64,000 nt of DNA from Halosolutus halophilus (GCF_022869805.1 NZ_CP094974.1:2418001-2482000), one strand, 5' to 3'; positions 32,930-42,989 are shown, counted from the stretch's first letter. The notes: generated from the letters alone by a model not told the origin. A program made the numbers and translations.

Positions 32930-34114
32930 ATGATCGGGAACACGGCAATCGTTCTGGCTGCCGGAGAAGGAACACGGTTGCGGCCACTAACGCGGAATCG
33001 GCCGAAGCCGATGCTTCCGGCGGCGACGAAACCGATCCTCACGCACGTCTTCGACCAGCTCGTCGACGCGGGGATCGACGATATCGTCGTTGTCGTCGGC
33101 TACCAGCGTGAACGCGTCCAGTCACATTTCGGCCCGTCGTACCGGAACGTCCCGCTTACGTACGTGACGCAGGAGTCCCAGCTCGGGACGGGCCACGCCC
33201 TGTTAGCGGCCGAGTCCGCTGTGGACGGTACATGTCTGGTAATCAACGGCGATCAAATCGTCGACAGTCGAATCGTGCGTGACGTCGCCGACGCACACGG
33301 GACGGACGCGGCTGCGACGGTCGCCCTGTTACAGCGATCGACCGTCGACCAATACGGCGGCGTCCGCACCAACGACGGGAACGTGACGAGTATCGTCGAG
33401 AATCCACGTGACGATCGCGACTACCATCTCAACGCCGGTGTCTACGTCCTCGAGCCAGCGGCGTTCGACGCCGTTCGCGAGACGGAGCCGACCGCGGGCG
33501 AGCACTCACTCGTCGACGGATTGTCGACTCTTATCGAGCGAGGGGCTACCGTTAGCGGCGTCGTCTCCGAGGGTGTCTGGCTCGACGCGACCTACCCATG
33601 GGACCTGCTCGAGGTTTCCTTCGAGTTGTTCGACGCCGGCGTGGTCGACGGCGAGCGGTTGACGAACGGACTCGACGACGCCACCGTACATGAGTCCGCA
33701 GTGATCCGTCAGCCGGTCGTCGTCGGCCGCGACTGCGTCGTCGAACCGGGAGCCGTCGTCGGTCCGTACGCCTGTCTCGGCGAGAACGCGACCGTCGAAT
33801 CGAACGCGCTCGTCGAACGGAGCATCATCGACACCGACACGCGGATCGGGGCCAACGCGACGGCGATCGATTGTGTTACCGGAACCGGCGTTACGATCGG
33901 AGCGGGATCGACGATTCCCGGTGGCCCAGGCGACGTTCGCGTCGAGGATCGAATCTTCGAGGGCGAAGCCCTCGGCGCGCTACTGGCCGATCGGGTCACC
34001 GATCGCGGCGGGGTCACGTACGCTCCCGGATCCATCGTCGGACCCGACGCCGACATCGAGTCGGGGACCGCGATCAGCGGAACGATCGCGGCAGACACGG
34101 GGGTGCGGTCCTGA
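32930..34114 (+). CDS. GlmU-like sugar-1-phosphate nucleotidylyltransferase / acetyltransferase
   Basis: 394 residues. The N-terminal nucleotidyltransferase domain starts MIGNTAIVLAAGEGTRLRPL (GxGTRxxPxT...PKPM), with LGTGHALLAAESAV and the metal-site GDQIVDSR. The C-terminal left-handed beta-helix (about 240-394) has hexapeptides such as VVVGRDCVVEPGAVVGPYA and VTIGAGSTIPGGPGDV. It is predicted to make UDP-GlcNAc from glucosamine-1-phosphate, or a related dTDP/UDP sugar. ATG 32930 is chosen; the upstream extension is not conserved, and AAGGAAG just before is a possible ribosome-binding site. The stop overlaps the glmS start (TGATG), so both are co-translated. Confidence 0.9.
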   Translation: MIGNTAIVLAAGEGTRLRPLTRNRPKPMLPAATKPILTHVFDQLVDAGIDDIVVVVGYQRERVQSHFGPSYRNVPLTYVTQESQLGTGHALLAAESAVDGTCLVINGDQIVDSRIVRDVADAHGTDAAATVALLQRSTVDQYGGVRTNDGNVTSIVENPRDDRDYHLNAGVYVLEPAAFDAVRETEPTAGEHSLVDGLSTLIERGATVSGVVSEGVWLDATYPWDLLEVSFELFDAGVVDGERLTNGLDDATVHESAVIRQPVVVGRDCVVEPGAVVGPYACLGENATVESNALVERSIIDTDTRIGANATAIDCVTGTGVTIGAGSTIPGGPGDVRVEDRIFEGEALGALLADRVTDRGGVTYAPGSIVGPDADIESGTAISGTIAADTGVRS

Positions 34115-35910
34115 TGTGTGGGATCGTTGGATACGCGGGGGAGCAAACGAGCAAGGACGTCCTCGATGTGCTTCTAGACGGACTCTCGGGACTCGAGTAC
34201 CGGGGGTACGACTCGGCGGGTGTCGCAGTCGCGAACTCGTCACTCGACGTCTACAAACGAGAAGGAGACCTGTCCACGCTCGAAGAGTCGCTTCCGGAGC
34301 AGCCCCCCAACGGATTCGCCGGGATCGGTCACACGCGGTGGAGTACGCACGGCCCGCCGTCAGACGCGAACGCACATCCACATACCGACTGTGACGATCG
34401 GATAGCCGTCGCTCACAACGGGATCATCGACAACGATCAGGAACTCCGTGACGCGCTCGAAGCCGACGGCCACGTGTTCGAGAGCGAGACCGACACCGAG
34501 GTGATCCCGCACCTCGTCGAATCGGCGATCGATCAGGGTGCCGACGTCGAAACGGCGTTTCGCCGCGCGATCGATCGATTGGAGGGAAGTTACGCCGTTA
34601 TCGCGGTCCGCTCCGGAAGCGAAGCGCTTTACGCTGCACGCCATCACTCACCGCTGATCATCGGCATCGATGGTGATGACTACTACCTGGCGAGCGACGT
34701 TTCGGCGTTTCTCGGATACACCGAGGACGTCATCTATCTCGAAGACGGACAGTTCGCGACGGTGCGGCCGGCGGGCGTCGAAGTGACCGACGAACGGGGT
34801 GCACTGGTCGAGACGTCGGTCGAGACCGTCGACTGGGACCCTGAAGACGCGGGGAAAAGCGGTTACGATCATTACATGCTCAAGGAGATTCACGAGCAGC
34901 CCCACGCACTGCGCGAGTGTCTCCGCGGCCGGCCGCAGGGACTGGAAAATGCCGTGTTGCTCGAGGCGGTTGCGGACGTCACAGAACCGAAACGCGTCCA
35001 CTTCGTGGCCTGCGGGACGTCGTATCACGCGTCCCTCTACGGCGCTCGACTCGTTCGCGAGCGGGGGATTCCGGCGACCGCTTTCCTGGCGAGCGAGTAC
35101 GACAGCGACGTGATCCCGATCGACGGCGACACGCTGGTCGTCGGCGTGACCCAGAGCGGCGAGACGGCCGACACCATGAGCGCGCTCCGGGACGCGAACG
35201 GCGCCGGCGGGACGACGCTCACGGTGACGAACGTCGTCGGGAGTTCTGCCGCCCGCGAGAGCGATCACGTGATGTACATTCGTGCCGGCCCGGAGATCGG
35301 CGTTGCTGCGACGAAAACCTTCGCCTCGCAGCAAATCGCGCTGGCGATGCTCTCGAGCGCACTCACCGACGATTGCTCTCAGGAGTTCGTTGATGCACTG
35401 CGGGCGCTCCCGGATCAGGTACAGTCGGTGCTGGACGATTCGCGCGCGCGAGCGATCGCCGGCGAGTACGTGGATTCGGATGCGTACTTTTTCATCGGTC
35501 GTGGCTACTGCGCCCCGGTGGCGCGGGAGGGTGCGCTGAAGATGAAAGAGATAACATACAAACATGCTGAAGGGTTCCCCGCAGGCGAGTTGAAACACGG
35601 CCCACTGGCGCTGGTCACTGACCGAACGCCGGTCTTCGCCGTGGTCAATCGAGAGTCGAACCCGGAGAAGATGATCGGAAACGTCAAAGAAGTCGAATCC
35701 CGGGGCGCTCCGGTGATCGCGGTGACGGACACGCCCGAAGCGGTCAGGAACCACGCCGATCACGTGTTGGGGGTGCCCGACACGCATTGGCGGTTCACGC
35801 CGGTTCTGGCGAACGTGCAACTGCAACTCGCGTCGTACTGGGTCGCGAATCGACTCGGCAGATCGATCGACAAGCCGCGGAATCTGGCGAAGAGCGTGAC
35901 AGTCGAGTAA
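34114..35910 (+). CDS. glmS: Glutamine-fructose-6-phosphate aminotransferase (isomerizing)
   Basis: 598 residues. Makes glucosamine-6-phosphate from fructose-6-phosphate and glutamine, the first step to UDP-GlcNAc. The N-terminal nucleophile is Cys2 in MCGIVGYAGEQTSKDV, and the glutaminase domain has the RGYDSAGVAV and GIGHTRWSTHGPPSDANAHP blocks. Two SIS domains follow: RVHFVACGTSYHASLYGARL (about 290-310) with TLVVGVTQSGETADT, and AYFFIGRGYCAPVAREGALK with GFPAGELKHGPLALV. The C-terminal end NLAKSVTVE is the standard GlmS close. It starts one base inside the stop of the GlmU-like gene, an operon for hexosamine supply to the glycan locus. All key motifs are intact. Confidence 0.96.
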   Translation: MCGIVGYAGEQTSKDVLDVLLDGLSGLEYRGYDSAGVAVANSSLDVYKREGDLSTLEESLPEQPPNGFAGIGHTRWSTHGPPSDANAHPHTDCDDRIAVAHNGIIDNDQELRDALEADGHVFESETDTEVIPHLVESAIDQGADVETAFRRAIDRLEGSYAVIAVRSGSEALYAARHHSPLIIGIDGDDYYLASDVSAFLGYTEDVIYLEDGQFATVRPAGVEVTDERGALVETSVETVDWDPEDAGKSGYDHYMLKEIHEQPHALRECLRGRPQGLENAVLLEAVADVTEPKRVHFVACGTSYHASLYGARLVRERGIPATAFLASEYDSDVIPIDGDTLVVGVTQSGETADTMSALRDANGAGGTTLTVTNVVGSSAARESDHVMYIRAGPEIGVAATKTFASQQIALAMLSSALTDDCSQEFVDALRALPDQVQSVLDDSRARAIAGEYVDSDAYFFIGRGYCAPVAREGALKMKEITYKHAEGFPAGELKHGPLALVTDRTPVFAVVNRESNPEKMIGNVKEVESRGAPVIAVTDTPEAVRNHADHVLGVPDTHWRFTPVLANVQLQLASYWVANRLGRSIDKPRNLAKSVTVE

Positions 35911-36195
35911 CGGGGTACTGCCGTACAGTTCTGGCGGAGCGTCGCTGGCCGTCGAGGAACGATCGATCGATTCTGAGCGGCGGATATTCTCATCGTCTGA
36001 ATCTATCCGGACGAATACGATCGGGATAACGGAGACATTGAGGTATTACACCGAGAGATATGGACGTGCGGCGCTCGCCTGGATCCCTCCCACACGGCTA
36101 AGGCGTACATTTCCCGACTCGAACGGACGACGTGACTTTACGCTGGGCCCTGATACACGTCGAGAGACTATCGTGGTCGGTTCACTCCATCTACC

Positions 36196-38007
36196 ATGTC
36201 AGAGACAGATACGTCCGACTCCGGCCCGACGTGGCGCGACAAGGGACGCGCCCTGTATCGCGTTGCGACGTTTCGACCCAGACTCGCCGTCGCAGTGATC
36301 GCGTTGAGCGTCGTTGCGGCGTTGCTCGAGGGAGTTGGGTTGAGTTTCATCATGCCGATCGTTGAGGTCGCCCAGACCGACGCACCGGCCGAAGAAGCCG
36401 ACGGGCTACTGGAGACGTTTCTGACGATCTACGGGACGCTGGGGATTCCTTTCACACTCGGATATTTGGTGGTCGGCGTCGCGGCCGTGATGACGGTTCG
36501 GTTCACCGCGTCGTTTCTCGTCGGATGGTTACGGGCTGCGATCGAGACGAAGTACGTGAGACACCTGCAAGAAACGGCGTTCGACAACGCGCTCGAGGCG
36601 GACGTTTCCTACTTCGATCGAGAAGGATCCGACGATATTTTGAACGCGATCGTCACGCAGGCAGAATACGCGGGAGGCGTGATCACGCACGCATTGCTGG
36701 TTATCGAACAAGCGTTGCTCGCTAGCATATATCTTGCTATCGCACTCTATCTTGCTCCGCTCTTGACGGTGATCGCTGCGATGTTTCTTGGCGGCATGAC
36801 GATCCTGTTCAAGTACGTGCTCGATACCGGCTATTCTCTCGGAGACAGGGTGGCTGACGCCAAAGAAGGGATTCAGTCTCGAGCACAGGCGGGGACCCAG
36901 GGCGTGAGAGCGGTAAAGCTCTTCGGGATGGTCGACGACCTTCGAAATGGCTTTAGCGAATCGGCGGAGAAGTTCGAAGAGAACTCTATCACGGTCGAGC
37001 GGAACGACTCTGCGATCACGAACTATTACCAGCTCACGACCGCCGTGTCCGTGTTCGGCCTGATCTACCTCGCGTTAACGTTCTCGTCGTTGAACCTCGC
37101 CGAACTCGGTGTCTTCCTGTTCGCAGTGTTCAAGCTCGGCCCGAAGATCAGCAGCCTGAACAAGTACCTGTATCGTGTCGATAGCCAACTCCCGCATCTC
37201 GTTCGAACGCAAGAATTCATCGACGAACTCGAACGAAACCGCGAGCCGTCCGTCGCGTCCCGGCCGGTGCCGACTTCGGTCGATCGAATCGAGTTCGACG
37301 ACGTCCGGTTCAGCTACGATTCGAGCGACGAGACGGTACTTCACGACGTCTCGTTTCGGTTCGATCGGGACGAGTTCGTCGCGTTCGTCGGCCCGTCCGG
37401 CGCGGGGAAGTCGACGGTCGCGTCGTTGCTCGCCAGAATGTACGAACCCGATCGTGGTAACGTTCGAGCCAACGACGTTCCGATCGACGAGTTCGATATT
37501 CGGGAGTGGCGCTCTCGAGTGAGTGTCGTCAGACAGAACCCGCACATCTTCAACGACACACTTCGGTATAACGTGACCGTCGGAAAACGGGACGCGCCAC
37601 AGGCGGAAATCGAACGAGTCTGTGAAATCGCACAGGTAACCGAGTTTCTTCCCGAGTTGCCTGACGGATACGATACCGTACTCGGCGATCAAGGGGTGAA
37701 GCTATCCGGCGGCCAACAACAGCGAGTTGCGATCGCTCGTGCGCTGTTGAAAGAGGCAGACCTGCTGATACTGGACGAAGCGACGAGCGATCTGGACACG
37801 GCCCTCGAACAGCGAGTTCACGACGGGATCGAATCGATGGACCGAGACTACGCGATGCTGGTAATTGCCCACCGGCTCTCGACGGTAACCAACGCCGATC
37901 GGATTTACACGATGGAAGACGGAAAAATCGTAGAGTCCGGACCCCACGAGGATTTGCTGTCGAACTCGAGTACGTACTCGTCGCTGTACTCGTTGCAGTC
38001 CGATTAA
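36196..38007 (+). CDS. MsbA/PglK-type ABC exporter, candidate lipid-linked oligosaccharide flippase
   Basis: 603 residues. The transmembrane domain (about 1-330) has six helices, for example LAVAVIALSVVAALLEGVGL and PFTLGYLVVGVAAVMTVRF, and is followed by one NBD. Walker A is GPSGAGKST (about 399-407), Q-loop VVRQNPHIFND, signature KLSGGQQQRVAIARAL (about 501), Walker B LLILDEATSDLD and H-loop IAHRLSTV. The type IV exporter half-transporter works as a homodimer. In Campylobacter PglK, a relative, flips the undecaprenyl-linked glycan for N-glycosylation, and the setting here (phosphoglycosyl transferase, glycosyltransferases and AglB) suggests the same job on dolichol. No Wzx-type flippase is seen in the locus. 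Confidence 0.9.
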   Translation: MSETDTSDSGPTWRDKGRALYRVATFRPRLAVAVIALSVVAALLEGVGLSFIMPIVEVAQTDAPAEEADGLLETFLTIYGTLGIPFTLGYLVVGVAAVMTVRFTASFLVGWLRAAIETKYVRHLQETAFDNALEADVSYFDREGSDDILNAIVTQAEYAGGVITHALLVIEQALLASIYLAIALYLAPLLTVIAAMFLGGMTILFKYVLDTGYSLGDRVADAKEGIQSRAQAGTQGVRAVKLFGMVDDLRNGFSESAEKFEENSITVERNDSAITNYYQLTTAVSVFGLIYLALTFSSLNLAELGVFLFAVFKLGPKISSLNKYLYRVDSQLPHLVRTQEFIDELERNREPSVASRPVPTSVDRIEFDDVRFSYDSSDETVLHDVSFRFDRDEFVAFVGPSGAGKSTVASLLARMYEPDRGNVRANDVPIDEFDIREWRSRVSVVRQNPHIFNDTLRYNVTVGKRDAPQAEIERVCEIAQVTEFLPELPDGYDTVLGDQGVKLSGGQQQRVAIARALLKEADLLILDEATSDLDTALEQRVHDGIESMDRDYAMLVIAHRLSTVTNADRIYTMEDGKIVESGPHEDLLSNSSTYSSLYSLQSD

Positions 38008-38022
38008 CGATCGGGATCAGGA

Positions 38023-38979
38023 TCAGGTGTCTGTCGAACCGACCGGGATCCGACCGAGCACGGACGGACGCTCGAGGTACCACTCGACCGTTTCTTCGAT
38101 TCCGTTCGAGAACGTGAACCGCGGTTCGTAATCGACAACCCGTCTCGCTCGTTCGATATCTGCGACGTACCGACTCACTTCGCCCGTTCTCGTCGACTCC
38201 ACGGTAACGTCAGAATCGTTCGGCGTCAACTCGTTCACTCGCTCGGCGAGTTTGATCAGGGACGTCCCTCGTCCGGACGCAATATTTAGCGTTAAGTTCG
38301 CTACTTTGTGATGCTGATCGATAATTCTGTACAGCCCATCGACGCAGTCGTCGATGTACGTGAAATCGAGCACCTTGTTCGCCCCGTAGACGGTCAGATC
38401 GAGTTCCTCGTGACATCGAGCGATAAACAACGGGACAACTCGATCCGAAGTATCGTATCGCCCGTAGACGTTCGAAAAACGGACGATCGTCGTCGTCATA
38501 TCGTAACACTGGTTGTACGCGGTGACCATCGACTCGCCGCCGATTTTGCTCGCCGTGTACGGGCTTTCACTCGTGTCGGCGTACGTCGCCGATTCGTCGT
38601 AAACGACCCGACCAGTGTTCCCGTATACTTCCCTCGAACTGGCAAAGAGGAAGTTGGGAACGTCGTTCGCTCGCGCGAATTCGAGGAGATTGAACGTCAT
38701 AGTCATATTTTCCATCGCGAGTTCTGGACGCTCGACGAGTCGGTGAACGCGTGCGTGCGCTCCAAGATGAACGATCACGTCAACGTCCGACGGCAGCCGC
38801 TCGAGATCGCTCTTCTCACGAAGGTCGACCGGTTCCGTTTCGGCGTCGATCTCGTCGGACCAGGAATTGGGCGCGATATCGACCCCGGTTACGTCGTACC
38901 CCTCGGACAGTAACCGTTCGACGAGTGCCGTTCCGATCATCCCGCTACTCCCGGTGACGAGAATGGATTCGAAGGTCAT
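38023..38979 (-). CDS. NAD-dependent epimerase/dehydratase (extended SDR)
   Basis: 318 residues. Nucleotide-binding ILVTGSSGMIGTALVERLL (glycine motif SGSxGMIG variant), VDVIVHLGAHARVHRLVERP and the catalytic FASSREVYGNT then SPYTASKIGGESMV (Ser and YxxxK). The ending VDYEPRFTFSNGIEETVEWY is typical of UDP-sugar epimerases/dehydratases. The substrate is likely a UDP- or dTDP-activated sugar of the glycan; UDP-glucose 4-epimerase-like activity is one option. It converges with the ABC exporter gene across 15 bases. The frame starts at a conserved MTFESILVTG. Confidence 0.88.
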   Translation of the reverse strand: MTFESILVTGSSGMIGTALVERLLSEGYDVTGVDIAPNSWSDEIDAETEPVDLREKSDLERLPSDVDVIVHLGAHARVHRLVERPELAMENMTMTFNLLEFARANDVPNFLFASSREVYGNTGRVVYDESATYADTSESPYTASKIGGESMVTAYNQCYDMTTTIVRFSNVYGRYDTSDRVVPLFIARCHEELDLTVYGANKVLDFTYIDDCVDGLYRIIDQHHKVANLTLNIASGRGTSLIKLAERVNELTPNDSDVTVESTRTGEVSRYVADIERARRVVDYEPRFTFSNGIEETVEWYLERPSVLGRIPVGSTDT

Positions 38980-39043
38980 GGTTCTGTACCCCGTGCCGAG
39001 GTCGTTCGTCGATACGTACGGCGACGTACCGTCTTCGTGAGTC

Positions 39044-40057
39044 TCATTTGCTTTTCTTCGCGTACGGTGCTTTCAAGCGATCGCTGACCGATTCGTCGAT
39101 ACGATCGAGGATCAATTCGTCCAGGTAGCCTCGTAATCGCCATCGGTAGGGGCTATCGTCTTTCATCACGGCATTTTTGAGTTGTCGCCAAACGGGCGTC
39201 CCGAACTCCGGACCGAACAACAGGCGAAAAAGCGAACGATGATACGTCTCGGGGAAATTCTTCCGACGGAATCGAACACTGTTACGTCCGTACCAGTACG
39301 ACACGCGTTCGCTCTGTTTCCGGGAATCGTTTATGTGGTACACAAGTGCGTGCGGATGGTAGACTATCGTTTCGCCCCGATTCCACAACTTCGCCATCAC
39401 GTCCGTTTCCTCGAACTGCGGGTGGCCCTCGTACGACGGATCGAAACCACCGATCTCCTCCAGGACGTCAACTTTGAACGACATGTTGGCACCGACGAGC
39501 GTGTCCGTTTTGACCGGGGCGGGCGGGATCCACTTGTACGCGATCTGTCTGTGTTCACCGAATCGGTTGAAGTGATTCTGGTTCGTCGACGAGTTGTCGA
39601 TGTCGTACTGCAACGAAAGTTCGTCGTCCGTGATTGGTGCAGGACCGCCCACGGCGACCGCAGAGTCGTCCCATTCGTATCCGCGTTCGATCCCTTTCAG
39701 CCACGATTTTCGCGGGACGACGTCGTCGTCTACGAAACAAATGACGTCCCCGTTCGATACCGCGATCGCGGTGTTTCGACCCCGCTGAAGGGTAGTATCG
39801 TCCGATCGTGCGAGGTGGCGGAGGCTGATGGAACGGCGGTCGAACCGCGTCGCGTACGACTCGACGACGGTTCTCGTCTCTTCGTTGGCACCGTTGTTGA
39901 CGACGATCACCTCGTCAGGGGTGGACTGCTGAAAGGGAAGATGCTCCAGCAAGCGATCGACGCGCCCGGGCCGATCGTACGTCACCACCGCAACCGTCGT
40001 AGTTAGTCCGTGCTTGACCATCCATCGACCAATCGAAGGCACTTCGACGACGCCCAT
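39044..40057 (-). CDS. Glycosyltransferase family 2
   Basis: 337 residues. GT-A fold with TTTVAVVTYDRPGRVDRLL, nucleotide site VIVVNNGANEETRTVV, and the metal-binding DDD in ICFVDDDVVPRKSW. Acceptor-side features are NMSFKVDVLEEIGGFDPSY and ETDVMAKLWNRGE, the ED-like base position. The C-terminal 70 residues are basic and may touch the membrane. The ATG at 40057 is used; a second ATG 12 codons later is an alternative. The family is typical of inverting sugar transferases acting on lipid-linked glycans. Same strand as the two genes upstream (41517, 42989), a likely unit. Confidence 0.9.
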   Translation of the reverse strand: MGVVEVPSIGRWMVKHGLTTTVAVVTYDRPGRVDRLLEHLPFQQSTPDEVIVVNNGANEETRTVVESYATRFDRRSISLRHLARSDDTTLQRGRNTAIAVSNGDVICFVDDDVVPRKSWLKGIERGYEWDDSAVAVGGPAPITDDELSLQYDIDNSSTNQNHFNRFGEHRQIAYKWIPPAPVKTDTLVGANMSFKVDVLEEIGGFDPSYEGHPQFEETDVMAKLWNRGETIVYHPHALVYHINDSRKQSERVSYWYGRNSVRFRRKNFPETYHRSLFRLLFGPEFGTPVWRQLKNAVMKDDSPYRWRLRGYLDELILDRIDESVSDRLKAPYAKKSK

Positions 40058-40365
40058 AATAATTATTCACGCATCCGAATAATTGAATAAATACTCAATA
40101 TAAAATGTAAAACAGTGCGATATTTAGCCTCGAATACAGTACACGGAGGCTCGCCTCGTCGATACCGGGTCTCTTGTAATTCCGACCGGGAACGGTCCAC
40201 TGACGACAGTCGAGAAGAGCGATCGGAAGGTACCGCACAGATCGACGAATCCGCGACGGAATGGCCGCCGAACATCGACGTCGACGCACCGAGTGTTCGC
40301 GATACCGATTCCCACGCCGATCTCGACCGACCGACTGAATTCGCCGGGGTTGTCAGACGACTCGA
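40058..40365. other. Gene-free gap of about 310 bases in the glycan locus
   Basis: AT-rich at its left end (AATAATTATT, ATAAATACTCAATATAAAAT), which is probably the promoter region for the GT2 gene reading leftwards from 40057. The remainder has open frames on both strands but no coding signal I trust. Confidence 0.45.
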
Positions 40366-41517
40366 TCACGACGAAATGTTCAGAGAGTCGCCTATCACGG
40401 CATTCAGACCGGATCGATCGGCGATCTCTCGCAAATACCTGGTCGTTCCGTCGACGGTACGCTGCCAATCGTATCCACCTTTCCGGATCACCGATCGCGG
40501 AGAGGTTTCGAGCGTCTCCGTTAATTCGCGTTCGATTGCCATCGCAAACCGGTCCGGTTGTCCTACTTGAACGGTTCGTCCCACGTCCCCGACGAGAGTC
40601 GTGATCTGGTCGAGATCGCTCGTGACGACTGGCGTCCCGGTCGCCATCGCCTCTAACACCGTTCGTGGGACGCCCTCGGACCTGCTCGGAAGGACCAGCA
40701 CGTCCGAACTGCGATACACCTCCGGCATCTCGTCGTAGGGAACCTGCCCGTGAAACCGGACGCTGTCCCGAAGCCCGTGGTCGCGAGCGATCGATTCCAA
40801 CTCACCTCGAAGCGGTCCGTCGCCACAGAAGTGTAATTCGACGTCCGGGAACGTTTCCCGAACCCGAGCGACAGCACGGAGCGCATCGGTCGGCCGTTTT
40901 CCCTCGACAAACCGACCGACGAACAACACCACGGGACCGTCGTGATCGATCGACTCGCTCTCCGGCCCGTCGGGCGTGAATCGGTCCGTATCGATCCCGT
41001 TCGAAACGACCTCGATCCGACTCGAGACGCCGAGTTCCCGGATTCGTTCCTTGTCGGTCTCCGTATAGCAGAACACGACGTCGGCCCGGTTGAACGTCCA
41101 CCTACCGAGCGATCGAAGGTACAGGTCGAACACCCACTCGGGGGCGTTCTGCGAGTAGAGTCCGTGGTTCGTTACTGCGAGCGGAACGTCTCCGATCGCG
41201 GTCTTCAGCGCGGCTAGATTCGTCGAGAAGTACAGGTGAGAATGGGCGTGAACGACATCGAACTTCGCCGCATTCGAGAGATACCGAGCAACGCCGGGGC
41301 TAATGTCGTTCCCGAGCAATTCGAGCGCCGGATCGTACCGCACTACCGTGTATCCGTCGCGCTCCTCGGCTCGGGGCAAGTTCGGATCGTTTCGGACGGT
41401 GAGAACGGTGACGTCATGGCCCATCGCCGCCTGATCGCGGCTCATCGCGTGGACGTGGTACGGTCCGCCACCGTTCACGTCCGGGTGGACTTTCTGGGCG
41501 ACTCGGAGGATTCGCAT
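40366..41517 (-). CDS. Glycosyltransferase family 4 (GT-B)
   Basis: 383 residues from ATG 41517. The N-terminal MRILRVAQKVHPDVNGGGPY has the acceptor-side Gly-rich loop, then DVVHAHSHLYFS and SRIEVVSNGIDTDRFTPDG (the linker between Rossmann domains). The donor-side has VVLFVGRFVEGKRPTDALRA and LHFCGDGPLRGELE. The retaining GT4 E-x7-E motif is EGVPRTVLE in the block LPSRSEGVPRTVLEAMATGT. An in-frame ATG at 41559 overlaps the stop of the sugar transferase gene (ATGA) and could be the true start by coupling. It adds one sugar to the lipid-linked glycan; which sugar is unknown. Confidence 0.9.
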   Translation of the reverse strand: MRILRVAQKVHPDVNGGGPYHVHAMSRDQAAMGHDVTVLTVRNDPNLPRAEERDGYTVVRYDPALELLGNDISPGVARYLSNAAKFDVVHAHSHLYFSTNLAALKTAIGDVPLAVTNHGLYSQNAPEWVFDLYLRSLGRWTFNRADVVFCYTETDKERIRELGVSSRIEVVSNGIDTDRFTPDGPESESIDHDGPVVLFVGRFVEGKRPTDALRAVARVRETFPDVELHFCGDGPLRGELESIARDHGLRDSVRFHGQVPYDEMPEVYRSSDVLVLPSRSEGVPRTVLEAMATGTPVVTSDLDQITTLVGDVGRTVQVGQPDRFAMAIERELTETLETSPRSVIRKGGYDWQRTVDGTTRYLREIADRSGLNAVIGDSLNISS

Positions 41518-41555
41518 CGTCTCTGCTCCGTGCCGCCGATCTCTACTGAATCCTC

Positions 41556-42989
41556 TCATCGGCACACGACCTCATAGATGTCTTCGAACACCTTCCAGAG
41601 TTGTCGAATCACGATCTTGAGGTCGAACCAAATCGACTGCCGCCGGATGTACTCGAGGTCGTAACGGAGCTTCGTGCTCGGATCAGTGCTCTTGGCGTCA
41701 TTGATCTGTGCCAGTCCGGTCAGTCCTGGTTTGACGAACCACCGCTTGCGCCACGTGGGAGTGTCCTGCTCGACCAACTGTTCCTCGTCGACCCATGCGG
41801 CCCGCGGACCGACGACGCTCATTTGTCCAATAAGAATCGACCACAACTGCGGAAGTTCGTCCAGGTGCGTTTTCCGCAACGTGCGACCGACACCGGTGAT
41901 CCGATCGTTTTCGTGGTCCTCGGTCGGGACTGTAGACTCCTCGTCGGGGGCCATCGTACGGAATTTATACACAACGAATGTATCTCCGAACCCTCTGGTA
42001 CGCTCTTGGCTGTACAGCACCGGTCCAGAACTGTTAAGCTTGATCGCGACCGCAACGCCGAGTATCAGTGGAGCGAGTAACGTCACCCCGACAAGGGCAA
42101 AGATCACGTCGAAGGCACGTTTGAATAAGTGATCGACCGGGTCCCACGGCTCGAGATTCACGTCTACCAGTTCGCTAACCTCGTCCGTCGACACCAGAAC
42201 ATCGTCTGTGTACTCCCGATGCACTTTGGCGTCGACGCCGTGTTCGTGACATGCGTTCAGTGCACCGAAGAACTCCGCACGATCTGCTCGCTGAAACGCT
42301 AACACGACGGTGTCGACGTCGTACTTGACGAGCAGGTCTCCGAGCCGCGATAAGCCGCCAATACGAGGGAGTGTGGTCGTGGTTTCCCGGGAGGTGATAT
42401 CGGCGTCGTCGATGGATATTCCGCCGTCCGAAGCAGGTTCGCCGGACGCACGTTCGTCACCCGCACCGATTGAGGGGGAGAGGAAACCGAGGGTGGACGC
42501 CGGGATCGAGGGAGCGATCTGCTCGATCTGTGCCGGATCGTCGCCGACGACCAGCGTCCGTTCGGGGTCGCTGGTTGGCCGACGGCGGATCCAGACGAAC
42601 CACGGCGGAATCACGACGGCCAACAATCCAATGGTCATCACGAGCGTCGCTCGGGGAAGCCGATACGACCATTCGAAATATCCCAGCGTCGCGAGCGCGA
42701 GGCCGCCGACGAGGACGCGCTTTTGCGCGAGAAACACGATATCGAGGACGCGCCGTGGTTGGGGTTTGTACAACGGGACGAGGCTACCCGCGACCGCGAG
42801 GACGCTTAATGTGATCGTCCAGTACAGCGATTCACCGCCCAACACGGTCACGTCGAGACGGTTGAACAGTGGCACGTACGTCGTAAACCACCACTGGGCG
42901 ATCTGGTGGTTTGCGACGAGTACCGCTCCGACGGTTAGCAGAATCGCACCGAGGGTGCTCACTACGCGGTACTTCCATCCCGTTGTCAT
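41556..42989 (-). CDS. Polyprenyl-phosphate sugar phosphotransferase (bacterial sugar transferase family)
   Basis: 477 residues, polytopic WbaP/WcaJ type. The first 130 residues hold about four to five membrane helices (GAILLTVGAVLVANHQIA, WTITLSVLAVAGSLVPLY and others). A central CoA-binding-like soluble domain is about 150-280. The catalytic PF02397-type domain starts FKRAFDVIFALVGVTLLAPL (re-entrant helix). It then has YKFRTMAPDEES, KTHLDELPQLWSILIGQMSV with the conserved DE pair, VGPRAAW and FVKPGLTGLAQIN. It moves sugar-1-phosphate from UDP-sugar to dolichyl phosphate, the priming step for the glycan. A TATA-like GTTATAC at 43015-43021 (read leftwards) suits leaderless expression. Confidence 0.93.
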   Translation of the reverse strand: MTTGWKYRVVSTLGAILLTVGAVLVANHQIAQWWFTTYVPLFNRLDVTVLGGESLYWTITLSVLAVAGSLVPLYKPQPRRVLDIVFLAQKRVLVGGLALATLGYFEWSYRLPRATLVMTIGLLAVVIPPWFVWIRRRPTSDPERTLVVGDDPAQIEQIAPSIPASTLGFLSPSIGAGDERASGEPASDGGISIDDADITSRETTTTLPRIGGLSRLGDLLVKYDVDTVVLAFQRADRAEFFGALNACHEHGVDAKVHREYTDDVLVSTDEVSELVDVNLEPWDPVDHLFKRAFDVIFALVGVTLLAPLILGVAVAIKLNSSGPVLYSQERTRGFGDTFVVYKFRTMAPDEESTVPTEDHENDRITGVGRTLRKTHLDELPQLWSILIGQMSVVGPRAAWVDEEQLVEQDTPTWRKRWFVKPGLTGLAQINDAKSTDPSTKLRYDLEYIRRQSIWFDLKIVIRQLWKVFEDIYEVVCR

